A DNA stretch of 64,000 nt from Sabellastarte sp. h YS-2021 (GCA_964017235.1 OZ024928.1:79417566-79481565); one strand, 5' to 3'. Counted from the stretch's first letter, positions 40,680 to 52,559 are shown. Notes: generated by a model from the sequence alone, not told the origin. Program-made: numbers and translations.

Positions 40680-41170
40680 CTTCCTTGAGAAAATTATTTA
40701 ACTGAAATACTATTGCATGTAGAGCAATTAGGTGAAATATGTGATTCAGCTAATTTTTCCTTAGTTTCAATATGTCAGTAGTGTCAATGGAGGTGAATCA
40801 TACTGGCTAATTGAGGTACAGCTATGATTTCGATTTTAGTGGTTATCAAAATTCGTAATACAACTCAACAGTTTCTTTCAAAAATGTTGTTCAGCCACTT
40901 TTTCCATGGCCTATGACATGGTGAAATTTCAGATTAGTTGCTCATGGCATGAGTGAATAGTAGCTACTTTACCATTATCACAGTTGACGTAAATCACTTG
41001 TGTGATTGAAACTAATGTGTTTACAGCATTTTTATATTAAAAATATTGTTCAGCTACTTTCTCCTTAGTTACAAAATCTCAGTAGTGTGGAGGTGTATCA
41101 CAGTAGCCAGGTGAATTATTGCTACCCTCTCACTTTGTAGCAGTTGGTCAAATGAGTAAATTGTGTTTAT
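40680..41170. repeat. Diverged 155-bp-type satellite units
   Basis: About three units with aaatactattgcatgtagagc, gattcagctaatttttcctt and gaaatttcaga..gctcatggcat. They are clearly related to the array at 5640-7440 but strongly diverged. Confidence 0.65.
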
Positions 41171-42651
41171 CTCCGGAGCCTTAAGGGATAGAGTGACTTA
41201 TAGGTAATTTTGAACACTTGAGATACAAAAGTGGTCGTTCACTTTTCCCAACATTTGTCCTCACTCTGGCCAATTTTGAAATCTGGATCATAAGTTAAGC
41301 AGTCCTGTATGTTAGAAGTAAATCCATCAAGGCCAGCAAAAGTTGGGAGAACACCATACATATTTCACATTTTTGGCCATTTTCCTTCCATCTCTCAAAA
41401 TCGGGACCTTCAGCCTTGTTTGTCCTAATATATTATGATTTCAATTGTAGAAGTCAGATGCCCTGCAGTCGCATTGCAAGTCCACTCAGAAAGATCTTGA
41501 TCAAAGTCCCTTGATTTTCTGCCAGGATATCAGGATGTCCTGATCTTACTTGTTTCTTTCCCAACAACTAGTTTTACTTGCTATTAAAAGGAGTGAGCCT
41601 GATATTGTTTGCCGATGGTTACTATCATAAACAGCCAAATGTATACACGGAATTTTACCATAGCTCTTTTTAATCATCTTCACCGACAATATTACCTAAA
41701 GAGTTAGGAGAGGTTTTTCGCTACTTAAAATCTAAGGTGACCTTATGTGTTGTTTCATGAATACCAATTCTAAGAAAAACTTAGTCCAGTTAAAAACCCT
41801 CCCTTACTTAGATCTATGATCACCTTAGAATGGCAAGATGTAACATGTTTACCTGACAGATGAGGATAAAGAAGCCATCATTGAATCGATACACAAGCAT
41901 AAATAACAGATATCCAAAGAAAAAGCTATGGCAGGAATTGAGCAACAGGTGACAGAGTGTGAGAAACATATGGACCTGAGTCAGGATTCACAAAAGGTCT
42001 TAAATCTTAGACAAAATTTTTGCTAAGACCAGTCTTAACTTTAAGACTTTTATCTTAGCTGAGATTTTATCTTAACTTGGGATTCACAAAACGTGCTTAG
42101 CAAAATCTTAGCTAAGACTTTTGTCTAAGCTTTTTTCATCACAAGTCCCATAACCACATCAACAAACCACTGTGTCAGTGAATCTGATTGGCTAAGAGCC
42201 ATAGCATAAATTCTTGCACTAGAGTACATTGTGACAGACATATTTAATGTCATTTTAATGTTAACAAAACATTGAACAAATATCCACATTGTTTTTTTTT
42301 CAACTGTATAGAGTCATGGTTGTTTTATATAGTAACACTGAAAGACATATCCACATTGTTTTCACAACTATAGATATGAACTATATATTTTGCAAGACAC
42401 ATAAACATTCAAATAAATCCATATTTTACATATTTTTAACATCTTCAGTGTGTATTTTGCACTATACATAAACACTAGCATGCTGTCCTTCACTGAGTTT
42501 GGTTAGTCGGATTGGTTTATGCCAGGGAATGTATACAAAAGTGAGCTGTTGGTTTGACTTTGATAAAAATAAAAAAATGAAAAAGTACTGAGCAAATCAT
42601 GTCACAGCAGTGCTTCCTGGTGTCAAGGTCAGTAAACAAACAACTTTAATT
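41171..42651. other. No gene; short self-complementary stretch
   Basis: No coding signal. Bases 41985-42140 hold repeated cttagctaaga / cttagcaaaatc words on both strands, with two copies of ggattcacaaaa. This suggests a small hairpin-rich repeat. Confidence 0.45.
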
Positions 42652-42989
42652 AAGCGTCCCGCAAGGGACGCTTGTTTGTGTATAGGAGACCTTCGGATTC
42701 TTTTCAAATTTGGCAGGTACCGTTTAGGCAGTAGCCTTGGGGAATTTTTTTGAATATGCTGCAGTGACATTTCAACCAATCAGAGAGGTCACATGACCAA
42801 AAATGTCTTTTTTTGATGGGGAAGCTTGTCCGGATGATAACTTGAAAGGAATTTTATCAATTCACCTGAAACTTGGCAAATACATTCATTCTATTAAAAT
42901 CTGGAAATCATTAGATTTTGGCATTGATTGGTCAAGAAATGGCCGAGTAATTAATGATTAATTAATCATTACGAATTTTCCAAATAAGG

Positions 42990-43420
42990 AAAACACAAAA
43001 ATGCTTATATCTCGAAAACCGTGCTAGATAGAGCGATTTCGACGAAATTTTTGACCCAAAGGGTATCTCTGCGGAGTAGTTTTCCCAATTTTGAAAAAAA
43101 TTTTATCTCGCCAAAAATGGCGGCCATTTTGAATTTTCGAATTTTTCGCAAAAATTGCAAAACATAAAAATGCTTATATCTCGAAAACCGTACTAGATAG
43201 AGCGATTTCGACAAAATTTTTGACCCACAGGGTATCTCTGCAGAGTAGCCATGCCAATTTTCAAAAAAATTTTATCTTGCCAAAAATGGCGGCCATTTTG
43301 AATTTTCGAATTTTTGCGCAAAAATTGCAAAACACAAAAATGCTAATATTTCGAAAACCGTGCTACATAGAGCGATTTCGACGAAATTTTTGATCTTCAA
43401 GGTATCTCTGCAGAGCAGCT
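42990..43420. repeat. Clear-core satellite units, well preserved
   Basis: Almost three units of about 165-170 bp, each with atgcttatatctcgaaaacc, gtgctagatagagcgatttc, gacgaaatttttgaccca, gggtatctctgcagagtag and aaaatggcggccattttgaa. Also present at 12660-12840, 17954-18080, 19390-19670 and 46900-47230. Confidence 0.88.
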
Positions 43421-43427
43421 ATCCCAA

Positions 43428-44955
43428 AGAGCTTTCACTTGGTGAAGTTTCAGACCCATAGCTAATTACTCACCTACTCAAAATGAGTAAATGCGAATTA
43501 TCTCTAAAAGTATTGCAGATAGCCAATTTTTCTCAAATAACTCATTCACCTACTTTTGGAAGAGTTTTCACTTGGTGAAGTTTCAGACCCGTAGCTAATT
43601 ACTCACCTCAAAATGAGTAAATGCTAATTATCTCAAAAACTATTGCGGATACCCAATTTTTATCAAATAACTCATTCATGTACTTTTGGGAGAGCTTTCA
43701 CATGGTGAAGTTTCAGACCCGTAGATGATTACTCACCTACTCAAAATGAGTAAATGCGAATTATCTCTTAAAAGTATTGCAGATAGCCAATTTTTCTCAA
43801 ATAACTCATTCACCTACTTTTGGAAGAGCTTTCACATGGTGAAGTTTCAGACCCATAGCTAATTACTCACCTACTCAAAATGAGTAAATGCGAATTATCT
43901 GTAAAAGTATTGCAGATAGCGAATTTTTCTCAAATAACTCATTCACCTACTTTTGGGAGAGCTTTCACTTGATGAAGTTTCAGACCCATAGCTAATTATT
44001 CACCTACTCAAAATGAGTAAATGCAAATTATCTGTAAAAGTATTGCAGATAGCCAATTTTTCTCAAATAAATCATTGGCAGAGCTTTTACTTGGTGAAGT
44101 TTCAGACCCATAGCTAATTACTCGCCTACTCAAAATGAGTAAATGCGAATTATCTGTAAAAGTATTGCAGATAGCCAATTTTTCTCAAATAACTCATTCA
44201 CCTACTTTTGGGAGAGCTTTCACTCTGTGAAGTTTCAGACCCATAGCTAATTACTCACCTACTCAAAATGAGTAAATGCGAATTATCTCTAAAAGTATTG
44301 CAGATAGCCAATCTTTCTCAAATAACTCATTCACCTACTTTTGGGAGAGCTTTCACTCTGTGAAGTTTCAGACCCATAGCTAATTACTCACCTACTCAAA
44401 ATGAGTAAATGCGAATTATCTCTAAAAGTATTGCAGATAGCCAATTTTTCTCAAATAAATCATTCACCTACTTTTGGGAGAGCATTCACACTGTGAAGTT
44501 TCAGACCCATAGCTAATTACTCACCTACTCAAAATGAGTAAATGCGAATTGTCTCTAAAAGTATTGCAGACAGCCAATTTTTCTCAAATAACTCATTCAC
44601 CTACTTTTGGAAGAGCTTTCACTTGGTGAAGTTTCAGACCCATAGCTAATTATTCACCTACTCAAAATGAGTAAATGTGAATTATCTCTAAAAGTATTGC
44701 AGATAGCCAATTTTTCTCAAATAACTCATTCACCTACTTTTGGGAGAGCTTTCACTCTGTGAAGTTTCAGACCCATAGCTATTTATTCACCTACTCAAAT
44801 GAGTAAATGCTAATTATCTGTAAAAGTATTGTGGATACCCAATTTTTATCAAATACTCATTCATCTACTTATGGGAGAGCTTTCACATGGTGAAGTTTCA
44901 GACCCATAGCTAATTACTCACCTACTCAAAATGAGTAAATGTGAATTATCTCTTA
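43428..44955. repeat. 133-bp satellite array in Helentron-like copy 2
   Basis: Twelve units; tgaagtttc recurs about every 132 bp from 43442 to 44891. One unit near 44060-44090 is shortened. The array resumes for part of a unit at 46812-46870 after the inserted LTR element. Confidence 0.93.
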
Positions 44956-44963
44956 ATAGTGAG

Positions 44964-45263
44964 ATGACACAGCTTGAACAGTTTGACAAAGAAAAGAAGG
45001 AAGCTTTAGTTAAAGGTCTACAACATAAACTCAGGGAGGAAAGAAGACAGAGAAAAATATATGAAGACAAAAACAGTCTGATGACAGAGCAAATTAAAGT
45101 TTTAAAACAGTCAGAGGAAACAATTAGGGACTTGAAAAGAAGGTTAACAGCAGAAAGAGATCTAAGGCGGGAGAGTGAGGCAAAGATTCACAAAATGACA
45201 GCAAAATCAGAAATAGCTAAGAAACAGGATTTTATTGACTTTGTCAACATCAATTTTGAGTAG
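44964..45263 (+). pseudogene. 3' end of an LTR-element ORF, coiled coil
   Basis: About 100 codons of Lys/Glu/Arg-rich heptad-like sequence (EKKEALVKGLQHKLREERRQ...EETIRDLKRRLTAERDLRRE), ending with a TAG at 45261-45263. It is probably the carboxyl end of an element protein. I do not recognise the family. The upstream reading frame through the satellite is accidental. Confidence 0.55.
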
Positions 45264-45822
45264 AGACAATTTTAAATGTTGTTTTTCTTCTTGCTACATA
45301 TTACAGGCATATATTTTGCAGCAGTACAGCTGTTGAATTTACAGTATTATTGCATATTTGTTGTTCAGTATACAATGTTAATTATAGTATATATTGAATT
45401 ATTGCTCAGTAAATATTTCAGTATTATTGCATATTTTGTTTCTCAGTATGCAGTTTTAATTGTGGTAGTTACTTTGGTTATTAAAACTTTAATGCTGTTG
45501 CTATTTCAGCCATTATGCAATTGAGTATTCTGGTTGGACTATCAACATCATTTATGTGTTGTATGAGGTTGTTCATCCTCAGAGTGTTGAACATGTATCT
45601 TACCGTTATGCACTGGAGTATTCTGGTTGGATACTGTTAACGTTATTGCATATGTTAAATGGTAAGTTTTGTATGACATAAACTGCACAGTATTAAACAT
45701 GTTTCTGATGTGTATTTAAGTTACATTGAAATATACATATACCAGTGTTTTAGCAGTTAGCAATTAGTCTTCAAATCTAGTCATGTATATATTTTAAACG
45801 TGTTATGAGGGCATAACCTTTT
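45264..45822 (+). other. Non-coding 3' part of the LTR element
   Basis: Between the ORF end and the PPT. Contains two short tandem duplications: a cagtattattgcatatt unit near 45340-45440 and a gagtattctggttgga unit near 45520 and 45610. Confidence 0.6.
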
Positions 45823-45839
45823 AAAAAATAGGGGGGTAG
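45823..45839 (+). promoter_or_regulatory. Polypurine tract of the LTR element
   Basis: AAAAAATAGGGGGGTAG directly before TGAGATGACC, a typical plus-strand primer. Confidence 0.8.
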
Positions 45840-46811
45840 TGAGATGACCTCGTTCGCGTGTTATGTCTCCGCATGCGCGAACTCGGTATTTTGTCCGCGA
45901 GTTCATTGAAGAAGTGTCTCCGCGGTCGCTACTGTAAATGCGGTGCATTATCGCCCACCGCAAACGTTTTATAAAATAAAATATATACAGTGTTAGAAAT
46001 CTAGTGCTTTTTACTAGTAAAATAAAATAAGCTTATTGTCAAACCTTTTAGTTCAAATATCCATCACTAGGGGGCGACAGAGTGCCTTATATTTGCATAT
46101 ATTTATCACGGTGTATAGATGGTTATAATGGCGATAGCTAGTATACGTCACAAATGTGTACTGACGTCATTGCGGTGTTGCACCGTCATATAGTACTTTA
46201 GGCACTTAGAAACGGTGACGTGAAGAGGAGGGAATTGAATGTAAGAAGCAATTCAATTGGATTGGATTGAAAGGGTTCCAGAAGGACCAAAAGTTGAACC
46301 AATCAATTGAATGAACCTGCTCAGTAGTAGAACTGCTCAGTAGTAGAACAACCAAATATGGTAAGACATTTACTACACATAGCAGCAATAAGGGTTTATT
46401 ATTAGAGGATTGTAGGCTAAATACTAGAGATAAATTGTATTTTTATTAAACCCAATATTAGGCAATTGGTTATTTGTGTGTTAATTAAAAGCTATACATT
46501 ATATTCAAGCTGATGAATTTGAGTAAATACTTTTGTAATTGTTACTTTATGTATCGGTGATATTTTGTCTTATTTTGTAAATTACCTGTTGAATTTGATA
46601 TATTTTAGAATAAATATTCATTGTTGAATTTGCTGCGAAATTCTTAATACACCACAAATTTGTCCCTTTAACAACAGGAGTTAATGTTAGTGACGGTTTG
46701 CTAATAACCTGATACAAATTTGAACACAACGCGAGGCTTTATATTGATTTGGTCAATCTGTAGGGTTAACAGGCTATTTGTAAGGCTTGACATATCTGCT
46801 GGGTCGCCACA
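45840..46811 (+). repeat. 3' LTR, 972 bp
   Basis: Starts TG and ends CA, follows a PPT and precedes the target duplication. Contains ggggcgacagagtgcc and attggattggattgaaaggg words. No second LTR is present in the window. Confidence 0.75.
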
Positions 46812-47380
46812 ATAGTATTGCAGATAGCCAATTTTTCTCAAATAACTCCTTCACCTACTTTTGGAAGAGCTTTCACACACGAAAATGAAAAATTGTGAAT
46901 ATCTCGGAAAAGCTATTTCTTCTGCTTTAATGCTCGGCGGGAGATACACACCGCGGCAGTGGTCTTGACAAAAATTTTTGTCTCCCCAAAAATGGTGGCC
47001 ATTTTGAATTTTCAAAGTTTTTGCAAAACACAAAAATGCTTATATCTCGAAAACCGTGCTATATGGAGCGAACTCAACAAAATTTTTGACCTGCTGGGTA
47101 TCTCTGCAGAGTAGCCATGCCAATTTTCAAAATATTTTTGTCTCGCCAAATATAGCGGACATTTTTAATTTTTTAATTTTTTGCAAAACACAAAAATGCT
47201 TATATCTTGAAAACCGTGCTAGATAGAGCAGACTGCGCTGATTTTGGTTGCCACAACAGTATAAGGCTAGAAACGAAGCATTTTCTTAATACTTTAGCAC
47301 TCACCTTTATATCCTTTTCGGGACGCTTTGTTTTTGCTATGCAAAAACATTATCTTTTTTTTTTGCGAGCGATCCTCTAG

Positions 47381-47727
47381 TTATTTATATGTTTAAGTCA
47401 GTTACATGACCTATAGAGTAATGCAGTTCGTAATTTTTATAAAAAATGTTTTTCAAATCTTCTTTTATATTTTGAGTTATATTATATATTTTGAATTATA
47501 AAGTCATATAAATAGTGAACCAAATGGATAAAAAATTTGATGAAGTGATATATAAAACTGATTAACTTCTGGAGTCGGGATTGCGAGTTGGGATCAAACC
47601 AACATTATGCAAACCCTTGTGGCTGCTGTAACTCATCATTCATCGCTGCAAAGATGCCAGCTACACATCAGAGAGACTTTCTACAGAAGCTTAGGGTCCT
47701 TTTGTTTTTATTTAGTTTAATATTTTG
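47381..47727. other. No gene recognised
   Basis: AT-rich flank of the Helentron-like element; nothing visible apart from a short direct word repeat (ttatattttgagttatat). Confidence 0.5.
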
Positions 47728-47837
47728 ATTTTCATTGTGATTTGCAGACAAAAAAGAAGTATCTGAACCCAGGACCAGCACTATTTTCATTGTGATTTGC
47801 AGACAAAAAAGAAGTATCTGAACCCAGGACCAGCACC
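47728..47837 (+). repeat. 55-bp exact tandem duplication across a splice-like site
   Basis: 47728-47782 and 47783-47837 differ only at the last base. Each copy has a tgatttgcag acceptor-like end followed by coding-like acaaaaaagaagtatctgaa. It lies at the start of the Harbinger relic. Confidence 0.85.
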
Positions 47838-48990
47838 TGCCATACAGCCAGTACCTTCAACAAAGCCCCAACCACCACCCAGGAGAAGAAGAAAACCAGA
47901 GGATGCTATAGAACTCTCCTGGCAGACTTTGTACAGACTGATATTGCAGGTTACCAGAATTTTATAAGGATGCCACCTGCATTTTGTTACCCCATTAAAG
48001 AAGGCATACACCACCACATCAAGAAGTCCCCAATTTCAGGGAGCCCTTAAAAGTAGGACTGAAACTGGCAGTAAAGCTGATACATCTGGCAACAGGAGAA
48101 ACCTATATAGTTCTTGCAGTATCACTGGCTGGTTGGCTGACAAATCTGTAAATTTGTCCCAATGGTCGGCCGGGCCATCCTTGATGAATTCCAGGAAAAG
48201 TATTTGACCTGACTACCACTTTTGAAGACTGGAAACAAATTGTGGAGAAGTTCCAGACCAGATGAAATGTCCCCCATGCTCTCAGGGCACTAGACCAGAA
48301 ACATATCGTCATGAAGAGGCCAAAGAAATCTGGGAGTGAATATTACAAGTACAAGGGCTTCTTTTCCCTGGTGCTGCTAGCCCTGGTTGACACAGAATAC
48401 AGATTTGTCTGAGTGGATCTTGGGTCAAGTGGATCTTCATCAAATACACAAATATTTAACCGCAGCAAGTTGGGGAAAAAGATCAAGGTTGGCACCTTGG
48501 GGCTTCATGAACCCCTGGGGGAGGGAGGACCAGATTTGCACTACTTCTTGCTGGGTGACGACTCCTTTGCCTTGATGTCTTGGTTTGTGAAACCATAGAA
48601 CAGAAGACAACACAAGAGAAGAGAGAATAGCAAACTACAGGATATTCAGAGGTAGGAGAGTTGTGGAGAATGCATTTGATATCCTGGAAAGTAGATTCAG
48701 GGTCTTATTGGGAACAATGGAGCAAAGGCCAAAGCTTGTCAGAGTCATTGTCATCGACATATGTTGTGTTGCACAACATGCTGAGCACACACCAAGGTGG
48801 ACCAGACAGAGCACCCACCCGAACAGATGACATTGCAGCCCAACAAAATGAACAAGTGCTGTATGTGCCTGATGAAAACTACAGGAATCCTTTGAGGGAG
48901 GCCAGACATCAACGAGATTTACTGAAAGATTACTTCAATTACCTTAGTGCATCAGCTGGGCAGGATAGGATCTGGGAAAAATCGCCAGTT
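47800..48990 (+). pseudogene. PIF/Harbinger transposase relic
   Basis: After a Pro/Arg-rich stretch, frame-shifted pieces match DDE_Tnp_4/HARBI1-type transposases: [20 protein letters not shown] (first Asp region, near 48290), [37 protein letters not shown] (second Asp), FLLGDDSFAL, and [18 protein letters not shown] (Glu, near 48670). At least three frame changes and several stops make it dead. No terminal inverted repeats were found by eye. Confidence 0.85.
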
Positions 48991-49019
48991 CATTTTGCTG
49001 GTACCCTGGGGGTTAAAAA

Positions 49020-49145
49020 TTTTGCCTAAATCGCTCTATCTCGCACTGTTTCCGAGATAAATGCGTTTTTGCGCTTTACACAGAAATTCAAGATGGCCGC
49101 CAAAATGGCAGGAAAACCATTTTTGGGAAAAATTGCCAGATGGCT
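49020..49145. repeat. Single clear-core satellite unit
   Basis: Contains aaatcgctctatctcgcact, gagataaatgcgtttttgcg and caagatggccgcc, an inverted and diverged copy of the unit at 43000-43400. Confidence 0.7.
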
Positions 49146-49299
49146 GCAGATATCAGGGACTATGAAGTTAGTGGGAGTAGGCGTAGATTTATTCCAGTTA
49201 TTACTGTAAGGATAAAGAGAATTGATTCCAAGGGTCAGTAACATAGTGATTTTAGTGGATACTGATAGAGTTCTTTGGGGATGGATCAAGAAGCCCCAA

Positions 49300-50880
49300 T
49301 ATAATAATAAGAAGCATTTATATAGCGCAAAATTAATGAACATCATCTAATGCACTTGAAACCAAAAACTGATAGTTGTTAATCTTAGCAAAGTTGTAAC
49401 CCAGCAAGTGCCCACCAGGGGAGGGTGACTGGTGGTGGGTAAGCTAGTCTAAACAGGTAAGTCTTAAGTTGGCTTCTAAAACTTAAAATGATCTGTTGTG
49501 ATCTGGCACTAAACGGGAGACTGTTCCATTCCACGTGCACAGCAGTGACAAAACCATGTCTGCCTATAGCCTTCCTGTTACCGACTGAGGAAACCTATAA
49601 TCTGTTTCCATGTGTAGACTACTAGACTTGATTAGAGATGACAAATGGGAGGGTGGGTGGGAGAGGTTTCTGGCTTTGAAACTGAGGAGGTTGTATTTGA
49701 ACAATATCATAGGAAATGGGAAGCCAGTGGAGTGTTTCTAGGTAAGGTTGGACATGACTCATTTTGTCCAATCTGAGCACAGTTTGAATTTTCTGAAGTT
49801 TAGAAAGAACTGACTCCATACAGTAGGGAATTACAATAGTCTAACCGAATACTGATAGTGGCATTTGCCAGAAGAACTGCAATGTCAACAAGAATTTATG
49901 GATATGTCGCAAATTCCTAAAGTGATAATAGCAGGCACTGCAGACCTTACCTACATGACTGCTAAAGGTGTCTTCTGAGTCAAAAGTAACACCCATGATT
50001 TTTTACTTCCTCTGCTGGCATTATAGAACTTTGAAGGGGTTTAACTTTCATGAAGTTTTTGGTACTCTCTGGTATATTTATCGTCAATGATAATGAATTA
50101 AGTGTTGTCAGGATTAAGTTTCAATTTCACACTGTTTATCCACTTCTGAAAAGAAACAAGGCACTCCGTCAAATGCATGTGCCATACTGGAGTTAAAATT
50201 CCTACAGTCTATTGCCAAGTATATTTTGGTGACATCTGCATACAGACGGTATGTAACCTTAAAACATGAAATGACTTGACTAAGGGGTGTAGTATAAAGA
50301 CTAAATAGAAGGGGACCTAGAGAACTGAACCTCAGGGTACGCCAAAAGGGATTAGAAATGCCTCAGAAAACTTGTCCCCTAATTTAATTTTCTGCTTGCG
50401 ATTGTTAAGGTAAGAATCTATGTATTCAACACAGTACCATCAAAACCAAACCAGTCTTTTAGACAATTGTGTCAGATTTTGTGATCAATCGTGTCGAAAG
50501 CTATGGACAGATCTAACAATCCCAGAGCAGCTGCCTTTCCTGAATCCACAGATGTAGATATATCATTTTGGATTTTGAGGAGTGCTGTCTCAGTCGAGTC
50601 AAAACTCCTGTATGCTGACTGATGGACATTGGAGATCTCCTTCTGGCTAATGAAGTAATTTAACTGTTTAGCCACAACTTTCTCAATTAATTTTGATCTA
50701 ACACTGAGATTTGACACAGGTCTATAACTATATACTGAGTGGGTGTTCAAAAATGCATAGATATCCTGAATAGTGGGATCAGTAATGAGTGCCATGAGGA
50801 TAGGTTCCCTGGATAATATTTTAATAGTTTTTATCCATATTGAATTAAGCCAGAATGATCTCTCGTTCCCAGATACTTAA
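49300..50880 (-). pseudogene. CR1/L2-like LINE, 5'-truncated and decayed
   Basis: On the minus strand an open piece (50795-50472) reads YRPVSNLSVRSKLIEKVVAK, then HQSAYR.FDSTETALLKIQND and ALGLLDLSIAFDTIDHKI. These are the RT blocks 1-4 of CR1/L2/Jockey-type non-LTR elements. Downstream, in shifting frames, come a [12 protein letters not shown] word and a decayed YADD region. The 3' end has gcgctatataaatgcttc followed by a short (TTA)n tail at 49300, a classic end for this group. Confidence 0.85.
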
Positions 50881-52366
50881 AATTGAAGCTCCCCAACAAG
50901 ATAAAGCCAATTTTGGATACGTTCAAAGGTCAACGTGTGTCTCTCTTAGCTTTCTTCTATGTCTTTTATTTTTTTTTCTTTTATTGGTTTTCTTATTTGC
51001 TTCATTTATGAATAAAATAAAGATTGAGAAATAACTACACATAGGTTCTGAATCTTATTCCAATATCTTTATGAGAGGTAAAGATTTCTTCAAAATATAT
51101 CAGAAATTTGTATGTTTTTACAGATAGAAAACTAAGTATTGTGCTTATTTGTCGTATAATTTTAGTTTCTTTACAATTACAATGACTAGGCATAATATGT
51201 TACTTGCTTTTTTGAAACCATTGGCCATAAATTTGATGGCCATTTCCAAGCCTAGGTGAGGTTGTGATATAGCCTGGCTGTTTCAAAACTATTTCACTGT
51301 TTTTTTTAAAGAGCCTGTTTTATCAATACTTACTTAAAAGTATATGATCTAAATCTATATGAATTTGTATCTGCAGTAACATAAAATTACTATTATACTT
51401 TTTATCATCTTCACAATGCAATTTGTACAAACAGTTTGATAGTTCAATGTGGCAATTTTAAATATCACCCAATACTTCATATGGATCCAACTGATTGATT
51501 TAAGGAGAGGCATAGCATACAACCATCTTTTGGTGCCACTGACTGTACAAGTTAGAGTATTTTTATACACTGCAACTTGCAGTGGTTGCTCTTAGACAAA
51601 CTTTAATAAGAAACTAGCAGTAGTCAAGCCTTCAGGCAAACAGGTGCATTTGCCAATGAAGTAGGTACAGACTTTATGAGGAGATGCCTAATCTTCGTGA
51701 GATCCCTCAAATTTACTATGCAAGTTCTGGGAGTGGGCTTAAGTTTTGTTTAAGACATAAGTTTAAGACTTAAATATGGCCACTGTAAATTTCTTCACTT
51801 AGTCTTTGTATGGACCCTGGAAAGTTGAGTCAAGAATATGTGTGGGGAGGACACAAGCCAACATCTCACATGGGGCTGGCTTGACAAACAAAACAAATTT
51901 CTTCAGTGGGGATTTTTTATATATTTGTAACTTATTTTCATCCATTTCAAATTCTGAGGTGTAAAAACTTCATAGCAGCCATACTTGAGCCTTTGCTCAC
52001 AAAATTTATGCCTACTACTGACCTGTCTCAACATGGGAAGTGGCTCACCCAAAAGTGAGACAAAGACCATTACTGAAATCCATAAAGTCTGTGCCCCTTG
52101 GCTAATTTACTATATTTAAAAAAAATGATACAAAAGTTTTAACTTTGAGCCTGACACCGGGCTAAAAGCTTTCATGAAATAGGCCCCTTTTTGAGCCTGC
52201 AGATACTTTTTATGTCAGGACTTACAATTTGTTGATTTAGTGATAGGTCAACTTGTCTGAACATGGAATGCAAAATAAAATTAACTGGCCCAACCTGATC
52301 ACTATCCTCTGTAGGAAACCCATCCAGCCCTCTGTTACATGTTGTACTTCACATTTATTGAAGTAT
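50881..52366. other. No gene recognised
   Basis: AT-rich. Around 51700-52200 are words such as gtttaagacataag, ttaagacttaaa and atgaaataggcccc that look like an old repeat. No coding signal. Confidence 0.4.
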
Positions 52367-52391
52367 TGACGTGACGCAAAAAATATATAAA
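52367..52391 (+). promoter_or_regulatory. Possible GCHFR promoter: CRE/ATF-like site and TATA box
   Basis: TGACGTGACGCAAA at 52367-52380 overlaps CRE-like (TGACGTGA) and ATF/CARE-like (TGACGCAA) words. TATATAAA follows at 52384-52391. The start codon is 133 bases further on. The layout suits a TATA promoter with a short 5' UTR, but no transcript evidence is available. Confidence 0.4.
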
Positions 52392-52523
52392 CACTGCTGG
52401 ATCCACCGTCCCCGGGTTCACCTATGAACGTAGTATTAGCCGCTCGATTTTAGTTGCTACCAACAAGGAAGTGAAACGAAAACATCAGTCAGTTTCATTA
52501 ACAATCATCGATATATAATCAAA

Positions 52524-52559
52524 ATGCCTTATGTCATAATCTCTACACAAATCAGACTG
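52524..52559 (+). CDS. GCHFR: GCHFR coding exon 1
   Basis: ATG at 52524 and 12 codons, then donor gtatat in phase 0. Too short for an ordinary ORF search; identified from the near identity of its peptide to the family N-terminus. Confidence 0.92.

Larger units (their letters stand above)
44960..46811 (+). mobile_element. Internally deleted LTR retrotransposon
   Basis: Flanked by atag (or aatag) at 44956-44959 and 46812-46815, splitting a satellite unit whose intact form is seen near 19231. The right part is a clear PPT followed by a 972-bp LTR that starts TGAGATGACC and ends CGCCACA. The left edge starts with the same nine bases as the LTR (tgagatgac) and then passes straight into coding sequence. 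The 5' LTR, gag and most of pol are therefore gone, apparently through a deletion from near the start of the 5' LTR into the 3' coding end. Superfamily unknown. Confidence 0.75.
42652..47380 (+). mobile_element. Helentron-like element, copy 2 (split by an LTR element)
   Basis: Same left palindrome (aagcgtcccgcaagggacgctt), same right subterminal cgggacgctttg, gcaaaa..ttttgc stem-loop and final CTAG (47377-47380) as copy 1. Inside are clear-core units (42990-43420 and 46900-47230) and twelve 133-bp satellite units. An LTR-element relic interrupts the last unit. The two copies share both ends but differ in satellite copy number and in the inserted retroelement. Confidence 0.65.

Noticed and set aside
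45276..45524. Hydrophobic 82-codon frame as a membrane protein
   Set aside because: It lies in the T-rich non-coding 3' part of an LTR element and consists of a short tandem duplication. The hydrophobicity follows from base composition.
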